Translations under genes and position numbers: made by a program
Shown: piece after piece, positions 6,457 through 15,025 of the stretch
How the letters are laid out: every line of letters starts with the position of its first letter
How positions within the stretch are numbered: position 1 is the stretch's first letter
Assembly (NCBI GenBank): GCA_913058135.1
Contig: CAJXPR010000036.1
Location: 1-32,125 of the forward strand
Source: an uncultured Gammaproteobacteria bacterium
GTDB taxonomy: Bacteria; Pseudomonadota; Gammaproteobacteria; Pseudomonadales; Pseudohongiellaceae
Direction: 5' to 3'
Length of the DNA stretch: 32,125 nucleotides
Notes under the pieces: generated by a model
Seen by the model: only the letters and a program-made list of their open reading frames with translations
Told to the model about the DNA's origin: nothing
The model's database searches: none

Positions 6457-9400
6457 ATGAAAACCAGTAAACCTGTTGCTCGAGGCATTTCCCGCGCGCT
6501 TTCAACTCCCTTGACTATTGCCATGATGCTACTGGCGACCGCACAGCAAGGCTGGGCCGGCAGCGACACCTGGACGGGCACCACGAGCAGCAACTGGCAT
6601 ACTGCCGGCAACTGGGCGGGTGGCAGTGTTCCTGCTGGTTCATCCGATATTGCCAGTTTTGGCACATCTACAAACACCGGTGTCTCCATTGGCCAGGGGA
6701 CGAATATCAGCGGCATAAATTTTAATGCAGGTGCCGGCAACTTCACCATCCGCCAGACGACTGCGGTACCGATGACTTTTCGTGACCAGGGTGTCATCAA
6801 CAACTCGGGTGTTACCCAGACCTTCGAAATTGCTCCATGGCTCTATCTCGAGAAACAGGCTTTTTTGGATTTTCGGGGCAACGCTACGGCTGGCAGTAAG
6901 ACAAAATTCGTGTTTGCTGGCGCCGTTGATGGCGTTCTGATTGGGGGTTGGTCAAGGTTCTACGACGATGCATCGGCAGGTAGCGCTGTGTTTGAACTTA
7001 ATGGCGCGAACACCGACCTGGGCATGGGTGGCAGGGTTAATTTTTACCGTTCTTCAACGGCAGGCGATGCCACATTCTGGTTGCTAGGCAACAAGGGGGT
7101 AGGCAATGACCTGGAATCTGTAGCCGGTACGCTGATCTCATTTCACGAGACGACAACTGCCGGGAACGCTGTGTTTAATCTGGGTGCCGGCATTGATCCA
7201 CTGAGCAGAGGCTCGATGCTCAGCTTTGAAGGACACTCGTCAGCCGAAAATGCCACCATCAATGTTCACCCGCTACCGCTGGGGACAGGACAGACCGCCC
7301 GAGTCGTATTTGAGGCCAATGCGAGCGCAGGCAACGCAACCATCGTGCTGGCCTCCATATTTGGTAACGATATGCCTAGCACGCTTGACTTCCTGGGTGC
7401 GGCCACGGGCGGTACATCTACAGTCTGGCTGCGCGGCATCAATCAACTCAGAATCGACGGCAGCGCAGGCGTCAGCATCGGTTCACTGGAGGGTGACAGC
7501 GCGTCGCGGGTCAAGCTCGGCAGTAAAAAATTGACCATAGGCACCAACAACAAATCCACGATCATGCGTGGGGTGCTGGAAGGGGAAGGTGGTTCACTGG
7601 AAAAAACCGGTACCGGCATGCTCACCTTGAGTGGCACCAACACCTACACGGGCAGCACCAGTGTGTCGGGTGGTGAGTTGCGTGTCACCGGGCGTGTGGC
7701 CGGAAATACGACGGTAGGCATGGGTGCGACGCTATCAGGTACCGGCACGCTGGCCGATGTTGAGGTGGGTTTCGCCGCGAAGATTGCGCCGGGTGCTGGT
7801 GTCGGTACGTTACGTACTGGCAATCTGACGCTGTCGCCAATGGCGGAACTAAAATTTGACCTGGTGGCGCCGGGCGGTGCCAACGATCTGATCGCGATAG
7901 AGGGAGACCTGACTCTGGATGGTATTCTGGATATCGGCAATCCAACTGGTCTGGCCGATGGCAGGTACACATTGTTTACCTACACCGGCGCGCTGACGGA
8001 CAATGGGCTGCAGATAGGCAACTCGGATGGTGATTACCTTTATACCGTTGATACTTCCCAGGCTAACACCGTTGTGCTTGACGTGCGCCGGGAAAGTGCA
8101 GCGTTGGGCACATCAACCAGTAATCTGGACTTTGGTGTGCGAGTGTATAATGCGGAACCCACGTCCCGTGAACTGACTGTACAGAACGATGGCAACGTGC
8201 CGGTCAGTATCGCGGACATTTCACTGAGTGGCACACACATCGGGGAGTTTGTGGTTGCGAGTGATGCCTGCAGCGATAGCACACTGCCGGTCGCAGCAAG
8301 CTGCAGCATCACGCTTAATCATCAGGGCGAGACGGCGGGCGTGTCCACGGCCACGCTGTCGATAGCGTCGGATGCCGATGGCAGCCCGCTTGCGGTGGCG
8401 TTGAATGCGCGCGTAGTAGCAGCGCCAGTGCTGGGCGGCCTGCACGGAAAGGTTCTGGAGTTTCAGGCGGGTTCGGGCCCCTTGCTGATTGATGCTGATG
8501 CTGCGCTGACATTTCCAGGTGCCCTGACCCTGGCGACGGCCAGATTAAGTGTAGAACTGATCAGCGGTGTGGATCCAGGGGGCGATCTGCTGTCATTCCT
8601 GACTACTGGTGTTGTCAGTCTGTCGGCCAATAGCGCTGGCAGCAACGTTTTGATAGACGGCGTGATTATTGGCACGCTGGTCAATCCCCTGTCAGTCGGA
8701 GAAGAGCTTGGTGTCATATTTAACGGCAATGCCACCACGGCTCGGGTTCAGCTGCTATTGCAGGCCATTACCTATCAGAATATCAATCTCAGCAACCCTG
8801 GCGCCGGCCTCCGTGAACTGCGTGTGAGCGTTTCCTATCTGGGTCTGCAAGCTTCAGCCACGCTGAGTGTCAATGTCGTGGTCGTGCAGTCCCTGAGTCT
8901 TTCCGTCGTAGCCATGGACTTTGGTACCCGAGCGTACAACGCCGACCCTGTTTCCAGAATACTGCTCGTTCAGAATACCGGCAATGTCCCGGTGAACCTG
9001 ACCGAAACCGTCATCACTGGCACCGATGCATCCGACTTTGTTGTTGTCGATGGCTGCGGGGTGTCCGCGTTGGCAGTGGGTGCTCAGTGCAGCATGACGA
9101 TAAACCATGGTGGTAACACCCCGGGTGAACGTAGTGCCATATTGCGTATTCAGTCCGACGCGGATGGTAGCCCGCATGAACTGACGTTGGTGGTGAGTGT
9201 GGTTGGCTTGCCCATAGTGCAGAACCTGGGCGAAACCACCCCGTCCTTTTTTGTGGGGAGCGCGCCACTGTTACTTGATGCAAATGCGCAGACGCTCGTT
9301 TCAGTGCCAGGTGCGCCAACCCTGGAGGGCGCTCGTTTGCGCGTAAACATGTTGACGGGCGCCGACGCCGATGACGATCTGCTGTCATTTGCCGTGGATG

Positions 9401-10851
9401 GTCGGGTCACACGGTCGGGCGATGAGGCGGGCAGCGATGTGCTGGTCGATGATGTGATAGTCGGTGAGTTGGGCAGTGCGCTGATAACAGGTGAAATACT
9501 TGACGTGGTGTTCAACGCAGGCGCCACACCTGAGCATGTCCAGTTAGTAATACAGCAGCTCACCTACCAGTATGTGAATGACGTCAATCCGGTGCCGGGC
9601 GTTCGCGAGATCGGTGTGACGCTCCGTTATTTAGGGCTGGAGGCAGCGGTAACAGTTGCCGTCAATGTGCAGCCTGCACCGTCGCCACCTCAGCCACCTT
9701 CTGGTGGCGGTAATATCACTACCGAGGTAGTGAATCAGACCTTGAACGGAACGGTTCAGATTGGTGCTGGTGGTGTGATCAATGGTGGCAACATTAACGG
9801 CGATGTCACCGGCAGTGGTGAAGTCACGGGTGAAATCGTCATGGGCGCCGGCGCAACCATTACTGGCGCCAGAATCACTGGTAACATCAAAGGCAGTGTC
9901 TTGGCCCCCGCACGGGTCAGCGGCGGCACCGTCACGGGTAATGCGGTACTGTCCAATGTTGTCATCGGGTCGGATGTTTTACTCGAGCCGGGTCTGACAC
10001 TGGGCGAGGGGGTTACGTTTGAGTCACCTGGACTCATCGACGCTGTGCAGTCCGTAGATGTGTTTAACTCAGGTGGAGCAACGGTGACACAGTTGTCCAG
10101 CGGCCAGATTACGTTCAGCGGTGACGGCTACATGGCAGTCTCTCTGCCAGTGGCGATTGTGCAGGCGGAGACCGGACAGGCGCCAGGTGTCTACTATGGC
10201 GATAACGGTGATATTCTGCTGATCACCGCCGACGGGCTGGGCATCCGTGCGTATGCCAGACATGCAGATAGCGCCAGCTTGCAGAGCCTGTTGTCGCACA
10301 TGTCCCTGCAGATTACGTTCACCCCGCTGGGCCAGATGCTTGTAGCGTCTAGCGGCGCAGGCAGTGATGCGCTGCAGAACGGTCGTCAGGCGATGGCGTT
10401 ACAGACTGAGAGCGGGTACTTCAGCGCACGCCCGGACGTCATGGCAATACCGGCGCATCGTGGCAACGGAGTCGGGCTGCTGTCATACCCAGTGCCGGGG
10501 CTGGGCACAGTGGAGCACCTGTCTTCTCTTTTTGTAACCAGCGATGGCATTTTGATGCAGCAAGACCTGGTACCGGCGCCGGTAGACTGGCTAGCGCTGA
10601 AGACAGCGATACTGAATCTGCCGGGTGTCACCGTGGTCAGCATAGACACACGTGGCATTATCCAGGTGAATGTTGACGGCATTAGTTTGCGCGGCGTCAT
10701 GGACTACGCGGTTGCCCGTGGCGGACAGGCCATCACCGGGAACATTGCCCTGGTGATGGCGGGTGATCTCTCTGGCAATGGCATGGACGACTATCGAGTC
10801 ACGTTTGGCAATGGTGACAAACAGGTGCTGTATGTGTACCAGCTGGAGTAG
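6457..10851 (+). CDS. Giant secreted modular surface protein (beta-solenoid plus Ig-like modules)
   Basis: Exported protein of 1464 residues with no enzymatic motif; likely an adhesin or surface-structure protein. Signal peptide about 1-34 (ending QQGWA). Residues about 35-375 form degenerate solenoid repeats marked by S/T-x-A-G-N/D-A-T-I/F segments. Residues about 379-410 contain LEKTGTGMLTLSGTNTYTG, the autotransporter-associated beta-strand repeat. Two HYDIN/ASH-type Ig-like domains (about 549-658 and 812-918: LDFGVRVYNAEP, MDFGTRAYNADP) alternate with two cadherin-like modules (about 662-812 and 918-1075: ITYQNINLSNPG, LTYQYVNDVNPV). A Pro-rich linker (about 1074-1083) leads to a short G/N/V-rich helix (about 1087-1188) and a final globular region (about 1198-1464, ending YVYQLE). 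There is no terminal barrel or anchor. The ATG is chosen for the signal peptide; no strong ribosome site is visible. Confidence 0.8.
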   Translation: MKTSKPVARGISRALSTPLTIAMMLLATAQQGWAGSDTWTGTTSSNWHTAGNWAGGSVPAGSSDIASFGTSTNTGVSIGQGTNISGINFNAGAGNFTIRQTTAVPMTFRDQGVINNSGVTQTFEIAPWLYLEKQAFLDFRGNATAGSKTKFVFAGAVDGVLIGGWSRFYDDASAGSAVFELNGANTDLGMGGRVNFYRSSTAGDATFWLLGNKGVGNDLESVAGTLISFHETTTAGNAVFNLGAGIDPLSRGSMLSFEGHSSAENATINVHPLPLGTGQTARVVFEANASAGNATIVLASIFGNDMPSTLDFLGAATGGTSTVWLRGINQLRIDGSAGVSIGSLEGDSASRVKLGSKKLTIGTNNKSTIMRGVLEGEGGSLEKTGTGMLTLSGTNTYTGSTSVSGGELRVTGRVAGNTTVGMGATLSGTGTLADVEVGFAAKIAPGAGVGTLRTGNLTLSPMAELKFDLVAPGGANDLIAIEGDLTLDGILDIGNPTGLADGRYTLFTYTGALTDNGLQIGNSDGDYLYTVDTSQANTVVLDVRRESAALGTSTSNLDFGVRVYNAEPTSRELTVQNDGNVPVSIADISLSGTHIGEFVVASDACSDSTLPVAASCSITLNHQGETAGVSTATLSIASDADGSPLAVALNARVVAAPVLGGLHGKVLEFQAGSGPLLIDADAALTFPGALTLATARLSVELISGVDPGGDLLSFLTTGVVSLSANSAGSNVLIDGVIIGTLVNPLSVGEELGVIFNGNATTARVQLLLQAITYQNINLSNPGAGLRELRVSVSYLGLQASATLSVNVVVVQSLSLSVVAMDFGTRAYNADPVSRILLVQNTGNVPVNLTETVITGTDASDFVVVDGCGVSALAVGAQCSMTINHGGNTPGERSAILRIQSDADGSPHELTLVVSVVGLPIVQNLGETTPSFFVGSAPLLLDANAQTLVSVPGAPTLEGARLRVNMLTGADADDDLLSFAVDGRVTRSGDEAGSDVLVDDVIVGELGSALITGEILDVVFNAGATPEHVQLVIQQLTYQYVNDVNPVPGVREIGVTLRYLGLEAAVTVAVNVQPAPSPPQPPSGGGNITTEVVNQTLNGTVQIGAGGVINGGNINGDVTGSGEVTGEIVMGAGATITGARITGNIKGSVLAPARVSGGTVTGNAVLSNVVIGSDVLLEPGLTLGEGVTFESPGLIDAVQSVDVFNSGGATVTQLSSGQITFSGDGYMAVSLPVAIVQAETGQAPGVYYGDNGDILLITADGLGIRAYARHADSASLQSLLSHMSLQITFTPLGQMLVASSGAGSDALQNGRQAMALQTESGYFSARPDVMAIPAHRGNGVGLLSYPVPGLGTVEHLSSLFVTSDGILMQQDLVPAPVDWLALKTAILNLPGVTVVSIDTRGIIQVNVDGISLRGVMDYAVARGGQAITGNIALVMAGDLSGNGMDDYRVTFGNGDKQVLYVYQLE

Positions 10852-10854
10852 GCA

Positions 10855-10926
10855 TCAGACCCGTTCCGCCAACTTGGCCTGACTCCAGCCTTTTTCGGCG
10901 CGCAGCACGCGGATGCGATTTTTCAT
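10855..10926 (-). pseudogene. Truncated XRE/HTH regulator remnant
   Basis: The minus strand encodes 23 residues, M-K-N-R-I-R-V-L-R-A-E-K-G-W-S-Q-A-K-L-A-E-R-V, then TGA. This is the standard opening of small YozG-like XRE regulators, which normally run on for about 45 more residues (V-S-R-Q-T and so on). The similarity stops within a few bases of the surface-protein stop codon at 10851. GGGGAG four nt before the ATG is a good ribosome site, so the 5' end looks intact. Truncation by a recombination event is the simplest reading. Confidence 0.7.
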
Positions 10927-10960
10927 GATGCTCCCCGCATGGCGTTCATACCGACCCTCT

Positions 10961-11049
10961 CAGGAGAAGTCTCCACCAGACGGTGCCGGGAACGATAAAC
11001 AGCGGCGACAGCCAGAGCGCCCGCTGGTCGGTCCTTCCAGGAGAAGTCT
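10961..11049. repeat. Pair of 12-bp direct repeats in a decayed intergenic stretch
   Basis: CAGGAGAAGTCT occurs at 10961-10972 and again at 11038-11049, with similar preceding bases. On the minus strand, codons from about 11055 to 10942 read through both copies as an open tail ending in a hydrophobic W/L-rich stretch (WLSPLFIVPG), stopping 16 nt before the XRE start. This may be the decayed end of the gene that once preceded the regulator. Confidence 0.4.
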
Positions 11050-11076
11050 TGGTAAAAATGCCTCAAAGTCAACTTT

Positions 11077-12564
11077 TCATGAGTGCATGGAAGTTACAAG
11101 CTTCTCCCGGACAACCTGAACCTGAGCCCTGGACAACGGGCAGCGTTGCCCCCGGTTCAGGACCAACTCATACTTGCCCGCACCGAGTGACCGAAGTTCA
11201 CTTACCTCATTCAGGTTGACGATGTGTGACCGGTGGACCCTGAGAAACGACGCCGGCAACAACGTCAGGAGAGCCTTTAACGGCCGATCATCCAGCACGA
11301 TGTCGCCCCCCGCCAGCTTGATCTCGGCGTAGTTGCCGGCGCCCTGAATTGCCAGTATTTCACTGATGACGATTATCCGCTGCCGGCCCGCAGAGTGGAC
11401 TATCAGGCGCTCGGGCTCGGTGCCTGGCTGCGTTGCCGGTTGCTGTTGTGGTAAGCACAGAACCGCGATTAAGGGTATAACAGCCACATAAAGGTACTGG
11501 TCAAAAAACAGGTCTTTATCCAACAACAGGCTCAGCAACAGAAAGGACAGAGCGCCCAGTAATCGGGCGCTGCCATGGACACCCTGCCTGACGGCACGGG
11601 TGGCAAAGATGATGGCAACTGGCACTGTCAGCCAAAGCGCTGCATGCACGATATCCTGAGGCGGACCAATCCAAAGCGTTGCAGCGATGCCTGCCAAAGC
11701 CAGCCCCGGCAATGCGATGGTCGGCAGCACAACGCCGGCACGTTTGGCAGCGTGCAAAGGCAAGGCACAGGCAAAAACCATCGCGGCACTGGCCAGCAAC
11801 CCCAGGCGCAGCATGTGCCAGGAATAGGGGTAGGCGTAAAAGGCCCGAAAAATCTCCGCAGCAGCCGCTGACATCAGGGCGGTGACCAGCAATAACGCCA
11901 GGTCCCATTCATATACGTCCGCCCGCAATATCACCAGTGCCCCCACGCCCAGCAGCGCGAACACCAGGAATGGTACGGCATAATAACCGATGGGCCTGCG
12001 CACCTCAGCGGAGTAGCTGGCTAGGCGCAAACCGGGCAGAGCATCACTGCCGTGCAAAATGGAGTTCAGACTATCCTGCCGGTAGTGACTCGATATCTCC
12101 ACCATGGCTGTATTGTTGCCCGGCTGAAGTGCGCTGGCTGGCAGGTAAATAACGGCATCCACCGGGCCGGGCGTTTCTTGTTCACGGACAGCCGCAGGTT
12201 CGCCCTTTTGGCCAACCTCTTGCCCGTTCCACAATACCCGCGCCGAGAATGTCCCCGACAGGTAAAGTCCGAGCGGCGGTGACTCATCCGCCAGGTCGGC
12301 CATCGACAGGGTAAACACTGCACGTATCCATCCGGCATTGTCGGGCAGCACCAGAGATTTGAGCTCGGCAGGTTGCCATGGGCCACTGCGACTGTCAGCA
12401 ATATCGACTGAGATCAACTGGCCAATAGTATTGGTACTGGCCGGCTGCAGCAACGATGGCAGCGCCAGCATCAGCAGGGCGATTACATACGGCGCAATCA
12501 TCCAGCTGCGCTGCAGCAATTTATATGAGGAAATCTGCAAACCAGTACCTGGTGCATTTGACAT
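11077..12564 (-). CDS. Membrane-bound LytTR-type transcription regulator
   Basis: Regulator of 495 residues joining a sensor and a DNA-binding domain in one chain, with no kinase. An N-terminal anchor (about 21-42) precedes a periplasmic beta-rich region (about 50-190, with LYLSGTFSARVLWNGQEVG) of the kind seen in DISM/jelly-roll sensors. About seven membrane helices follow (about 195-375). A LytTR domain occupies about 393-490, with the characteristic FLRVHRSHIVNLNEV segment and the preceding ILAIQGAGNYAEI. It probably responds to an extracellular ligand or envelope state. ATG at 12564 is the given start, but no ribosome site is visible and Met22 is an alternative. It is divergent from the serine hydrolase gene, 94 nt away, making that gene a natural target candidate. 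Confidence 0.85.
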   Translation of the reverse strand: MSNAPGTGLQISSYKLLQRSWMIAPYVIALLMLALPSLLQPASTNTIGQLISVDIADSRSGPWQPAELKSLVLPDNAGWIRAVFTLSMADLADESPPLGLYLSGTFSARVLWNGQEVGQKGEPAAVREQETPGPVDAVIYLPASALQPGNNTAMVEISSHYRQDSLNSILHGSDALPGLRLASYSAEVRRPIGYYAVPFLVFALLGVGALVILRADVYEWDLALLLVTALMSAAAAEIFRAFYAYPYSWHMLRLGLLASAAMVFACALPLHAAKRAGVVLPTIALPGLALAGIAATLWIGPPQDIVHAALWLTVPVAIIFATRAVRQGVHGSARLLGALSFLLLSLLLDKDLFFDQYLYVAVIPLIAVLCLPQQQPATQPGTEPERLIVHSAGRQRIIVISEILAIQGAGNYAEIKLAGGDIVLDDRPLKALLTLLPASFLRVHRSHIVNLNEVSELRSLGAGKYELVLNRGQRCPLSRAQVQVVREKLVTSMHS

Positions 12565-12658
12565 GGAAAAAACGACAGTTCACGTATTATGCATTGCTGC
12601 CCATACCAACATCAAAGAGTATTGCCGTACTCGCAATACACATCAACCGGAGGAATCC

Positions 12659-13792
12659 ATGAGTCGCCAATACAGGAACAGTCTAATAACCGTCACGTTG
12701 CTCGCCAGTTGCTGGCTCCCGTCACCTTTGATGGCCCAGCCAGCATTGAGCCAGCCACAGGTGACGCAAATGCTGTCAGTACTGGAAGGCATTTTTGCTG
12801 AGCAGCAGATGGTCGGCATGCAGGGAGCCATCTTTGACGGCCAGCAGGTGCATTCGCTGAGTCTGGGTTATGCCGATCTGGAACATGAGGTGGCAGTCAC
12901 TGCAGACACCCGCTTCGAAGTCGCGTCGATCAACAAAGTGTTCACCGGGCTCGGGCTGCTCATGCTGGAAGCCGCAGGTAAACTCGACCCGGACGCGCCA
13001 GTTCAGCGCTATGTCCCCGAATTTCCGACAAAACCGGAAGGAGTGGTCACATCACGCCAGCTTGCCGGTGCCATGGCGGGCATACGTCACTATCAGGACG
13101 AGCGTGACGAGGCGTTTTATGCCAGGCACTACGATTCAGTGATTGCTGCACTGGACGTATTCAAGGACGATCCACTGGTCGCCGTCCCCGGGACAGAAAG
13201 CTACTACTCAAGTTACGGCTTTAATTTGTTGGCTGCCGTCATTGAGCGGGCCAGTGGTCAGCCATTTACAACCACGATTTCTGAATTGCTGTTGGAGCCC
13301 ATGGACCTGCAGAACACCGGTTTCAACGATGTACGTATTCCGCTGCCGCACCGCAGCAGGCACTATTCCTTTATTGACCTCCACAGTCGGGAAGTACTGC
13401 CAACACTGCAGATCCTGCCGACACGCGATCACAGCTACAACATGGGTGGCGGCAATATGTATTCAACTGCCGAGGATCTGGTCAGTTTTGGCCGGCAGTT
13501 GCTCACCCCCGGGTTGTTGCCTGACGATGTTGTCAACGAAGTGCTGGCGCCACACACGCTGCCGAACGGTCAGCCAGGCGAGTTCAGTGATGGCTGGGTC
13601 ATGTTTGGTCAGCAGGCGAGTCCCCGATTCCTGATGGCAGGTGGAAGTTATCCCGGCACCCTCGCCCTGCTGCTGGTGTTCCCTGATATTAATGTTGTTG
13701 CGGCCATGGTGAGCAATTCCTGGGGTCCCGACGGTCCGGATGTTATGGAGAGACTTTTAATGCAGTGGGCGTTTATACCGGCAGGCGAGTGA
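12659..13792 (+). CDS. Secreted serine hydrolase of the beta-lactamase/PBP4* family
   Basis: Exported protein of 377 residues with the fold of class C beta-lactamases and DD-peptidases (PF00144 type). Signal peptide about 1-26 (ending PLMAQ). The nucleophile motif S-x-x-K is Ser90-I-N-Lys93 within RFEVASINKVFTGLGLLML. The second motif, normally Y-x-N, appears as Tyr183-Ser-Ser within YYSSYGFNLLAAVIE. The third, usually H-x-G, appears as AGGSYPG near residue 325. The altered second and third motifs argue against a true beta-lactamase; esterase or peptidase activity is more likely. ATG at 12659 has GGAGG five to six nt upstream; the reading frame extends further back without a ribosome site. 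Confidence 0.82.
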   Translation: MSRQYRNSLITVTLLASCWLPSPLMAQPALSQPQVTQMLSVLEGIFAEQQMVGMQGAIFDGQQVHSLSLGYADLEHEVAVTADTRFEVASINKVFTGLGLLMLEAAGKLDPDAPVQRYVPEFPTKPEGVVTSRQLAGAMAGIRHYQDERDEAFYARHYDSVIAALDVFKDDPLVAVPGTESYYSSYGFNLLAAVIERASGQPFTTTISELLLEPMDLQNTGFNDVRIPLPHRSRHYSFIDLHSREVLPTLQILPTRDHSYNMGGGNMYSTAEDLVSFGRQLLTPGLLPDDVVNEVLAPHTLPNGQPGEFSDGWVMFGQQASPRFLMAGGSYPGTLALLLVFPDINVVAAMVSNSWGPDGPDVMERLLMQWAFIPAGE

Positions 13793-13866
13793 GTGCATGT
13801 CCGCGACACTATCGGCAAAAAATGTTAGTGTGAATGAGATGGAGCAGTTTCTGTAAAGGAGGATTT

Positions 13867-14142
13867 ATGACCAAGTCAATGAATTATCGCCTGAAATTTA
13901 GTGCTACGGCGCTGGTGTTCGTGCTCTTCAGCGCTTGTGCAGCATCCGACGATGACTACACCGCGCCATCGTATGCATCTATGTACGATGGCGACAGCTA
14001 TCGGGTCATCTGTACCGGTGGGGAAGCCAGAGAAATCTACGTCAGGTACAACGCTCTGGACACCTTCTATCGCCCAGATGGCACGTTAAAAACCCGGGAC
14101 GAGTTTTGCCGGGAGAATGCTGTCGGGGTCAATCGGCGCTGA
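13867..14142 (+). CDS. Small putative lipoprotein, unknown function
   Basis: 91-residue protein that I do not recognise. A hydrophobic N-terminus (about 11-24) ends in a lipobox-like F-S-A-C followed by Ala-Ala-Ser-Asp-Asp-Asp; Asp after the Cys region would fit inner-membrane retention, though the lipobox has Phe where Leu is usual. The mature part is short, with ICTGGEAREIYVRYN and two further Cys (one in ICTGG, one in EFCRE) that could pair. AGGAGG just upstream of ATG at 13867 is a strong ribosome site. Its last 57 nt overlap the 3' end of the convergent cobalamin-binding gene. Confidence 0.7.
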   Translation: MTKSMNYRLKFSATALVFVLFSACAASDDDYTAPSYASMYDGDSYRVICTGGEAREIYVRYNALDTFYRPDGTLKTRDEFCRENAVGVNRR

Positions 14143-15015
14143 TCGAAGCGCGAGCAGATCAGCTGCCAGGCGCTCGAGCCCATCAATCAGCCGGGGTCCG
14201 GCCCGGCTGAAATGGGCGTTGCCATCGCCGACGATGACGTTGCCGCTTTTCACCGCGCGCAATAACAACCACTGCGAGTGGTCTGCGAGCAACGCCAGCG
14301 CCTGGTCAGACTCGGCCTTTGAGTATCCGCAGCAGCCAACCACAATAATGTCGGGATCGGCCTCTGCAATTGCTTCCCAATTGAGAGTGCCCGAGCGCTG
14401 GCCGGATTCCACCAGGCAGCTGACGCCGCCCAGAGTGTGGATCAGGTCAGGTATCCAGTGGCCGCCACTGAATGGCGGGTCCAGCCATTCCAGGAACAGC
14501 ACTTTTTCACCGTTCAGCACGTTTTGCTGCTCGATGGCTTCTGCCCGCGAGCGCAGTTGTGAGACCAGGGTCAGCGCTTCGCTACGTGCTCCCACCGCAT
14601 CTCCGACCCGGATGATGTCACCGTACACATCTTCCAGGTTTGAAGGTGCCAGTTCGACGAGCTTGCATTCACCAGGCAGCGAGGCCACGGCCTGATATAC
14701 ATCGCCGGACGATACCGCGCAGACATCACACAGGGTTTGCGTAACAATGACATCTGCTTTCAGTTTCTCCAGCAGTTCCAGGTTCAAGGCATAAAGCCCA
14801 CGGCCGGCTGCCAGTTCCTGACGCACAAACTGGTCAATGTCGAGCTGGCTTTTGTGTACCGGCACCCGGGTACTGGTGAGCACCGGATGCGAGCAGATTT
14901 CCGGCGGGTAGTCGCAGCTGTGCGAAATGCCTACCAGCTGCGAGTTCTCCCTCTGGTGCGCGCCCAGCGCACAGACAATCTCGGTGGCGCTGGGCAGCAG
15001 AGATACGATTCGCAT
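14086..15015 (-). CDS. BtuF-like cobalamin-binding protein
   Basis: 309-residue protein of the BtuF/FhuD class III substrate-binding fold, which captures corrinoids. It opens with MRIVSLLPSATEIVCALGA, the typical first strand and helix. It continues with LVGISHSCDYPPEI (about 28-42), VIVTQTLCDVCAVS (about 90-103), FLEWLDPPFSGGHWIPDL (about 174-191) and DIIVVGCCGYS (about 228-238). This variant, common next to B12 genes, has no export signal at this start; a longer in-frame extension to 15162 overlaps the upstream gene and has no signal peptide either. It is the third gene of the riboswitch-controlled unit, 10 nt after the DUF6580 gene. The cellular location is therefore unclear. Confidence 0.82.
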   Translation of the reverse strand: MRIVSLLPSATEIVCALGAHQRENSQLVGISHSCDYPPEICSHPVLTSTRVPVHKSQLDIDQFVRQELAAGRGLYALNLELLEKLKADVIVTQTLCDVCAVSSGDVYQAVASLPGECKLVELAPSNLEDVYGDIIRVGDAVGARSEALTLVSQLRSRAEAIEQQNVLNGEKVLFLEWLDPPFSGGHWIPDLIHTLGGVSCLVESGQRSGTLNWEAIAEADPDIIVVGCCGYSKAESDQALALLADHSQWLLLRAVKSGNVIVGDGNAHFSRAGPRLIDGLERLAADLLALRSAPIDPDSILPAKLVPGF

Positions 15016-15025
15016 GGGCGCCGCC

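Noticed and set aside
6457-10851. Classical type V autotransporter
   Set aside because: The autotransporter-associated repeat is present, but there is no C-terminal beta-barrel or terminal aromatic residue.
12558-12590. TTGACA and TATTAT upstream of the serine hydrolase
   Set aside because: The spacer is 21 nt, too long for a sigma-70 promoter; neither box has a partner at 16-18 nt.
12659-13792. Antibiotic-resistance beta-lactamase
   Set aside because: SxxK is present, but the Y-x-N and H/K-x-G motifs are altered, so a general serine hydrolase is the safer call.
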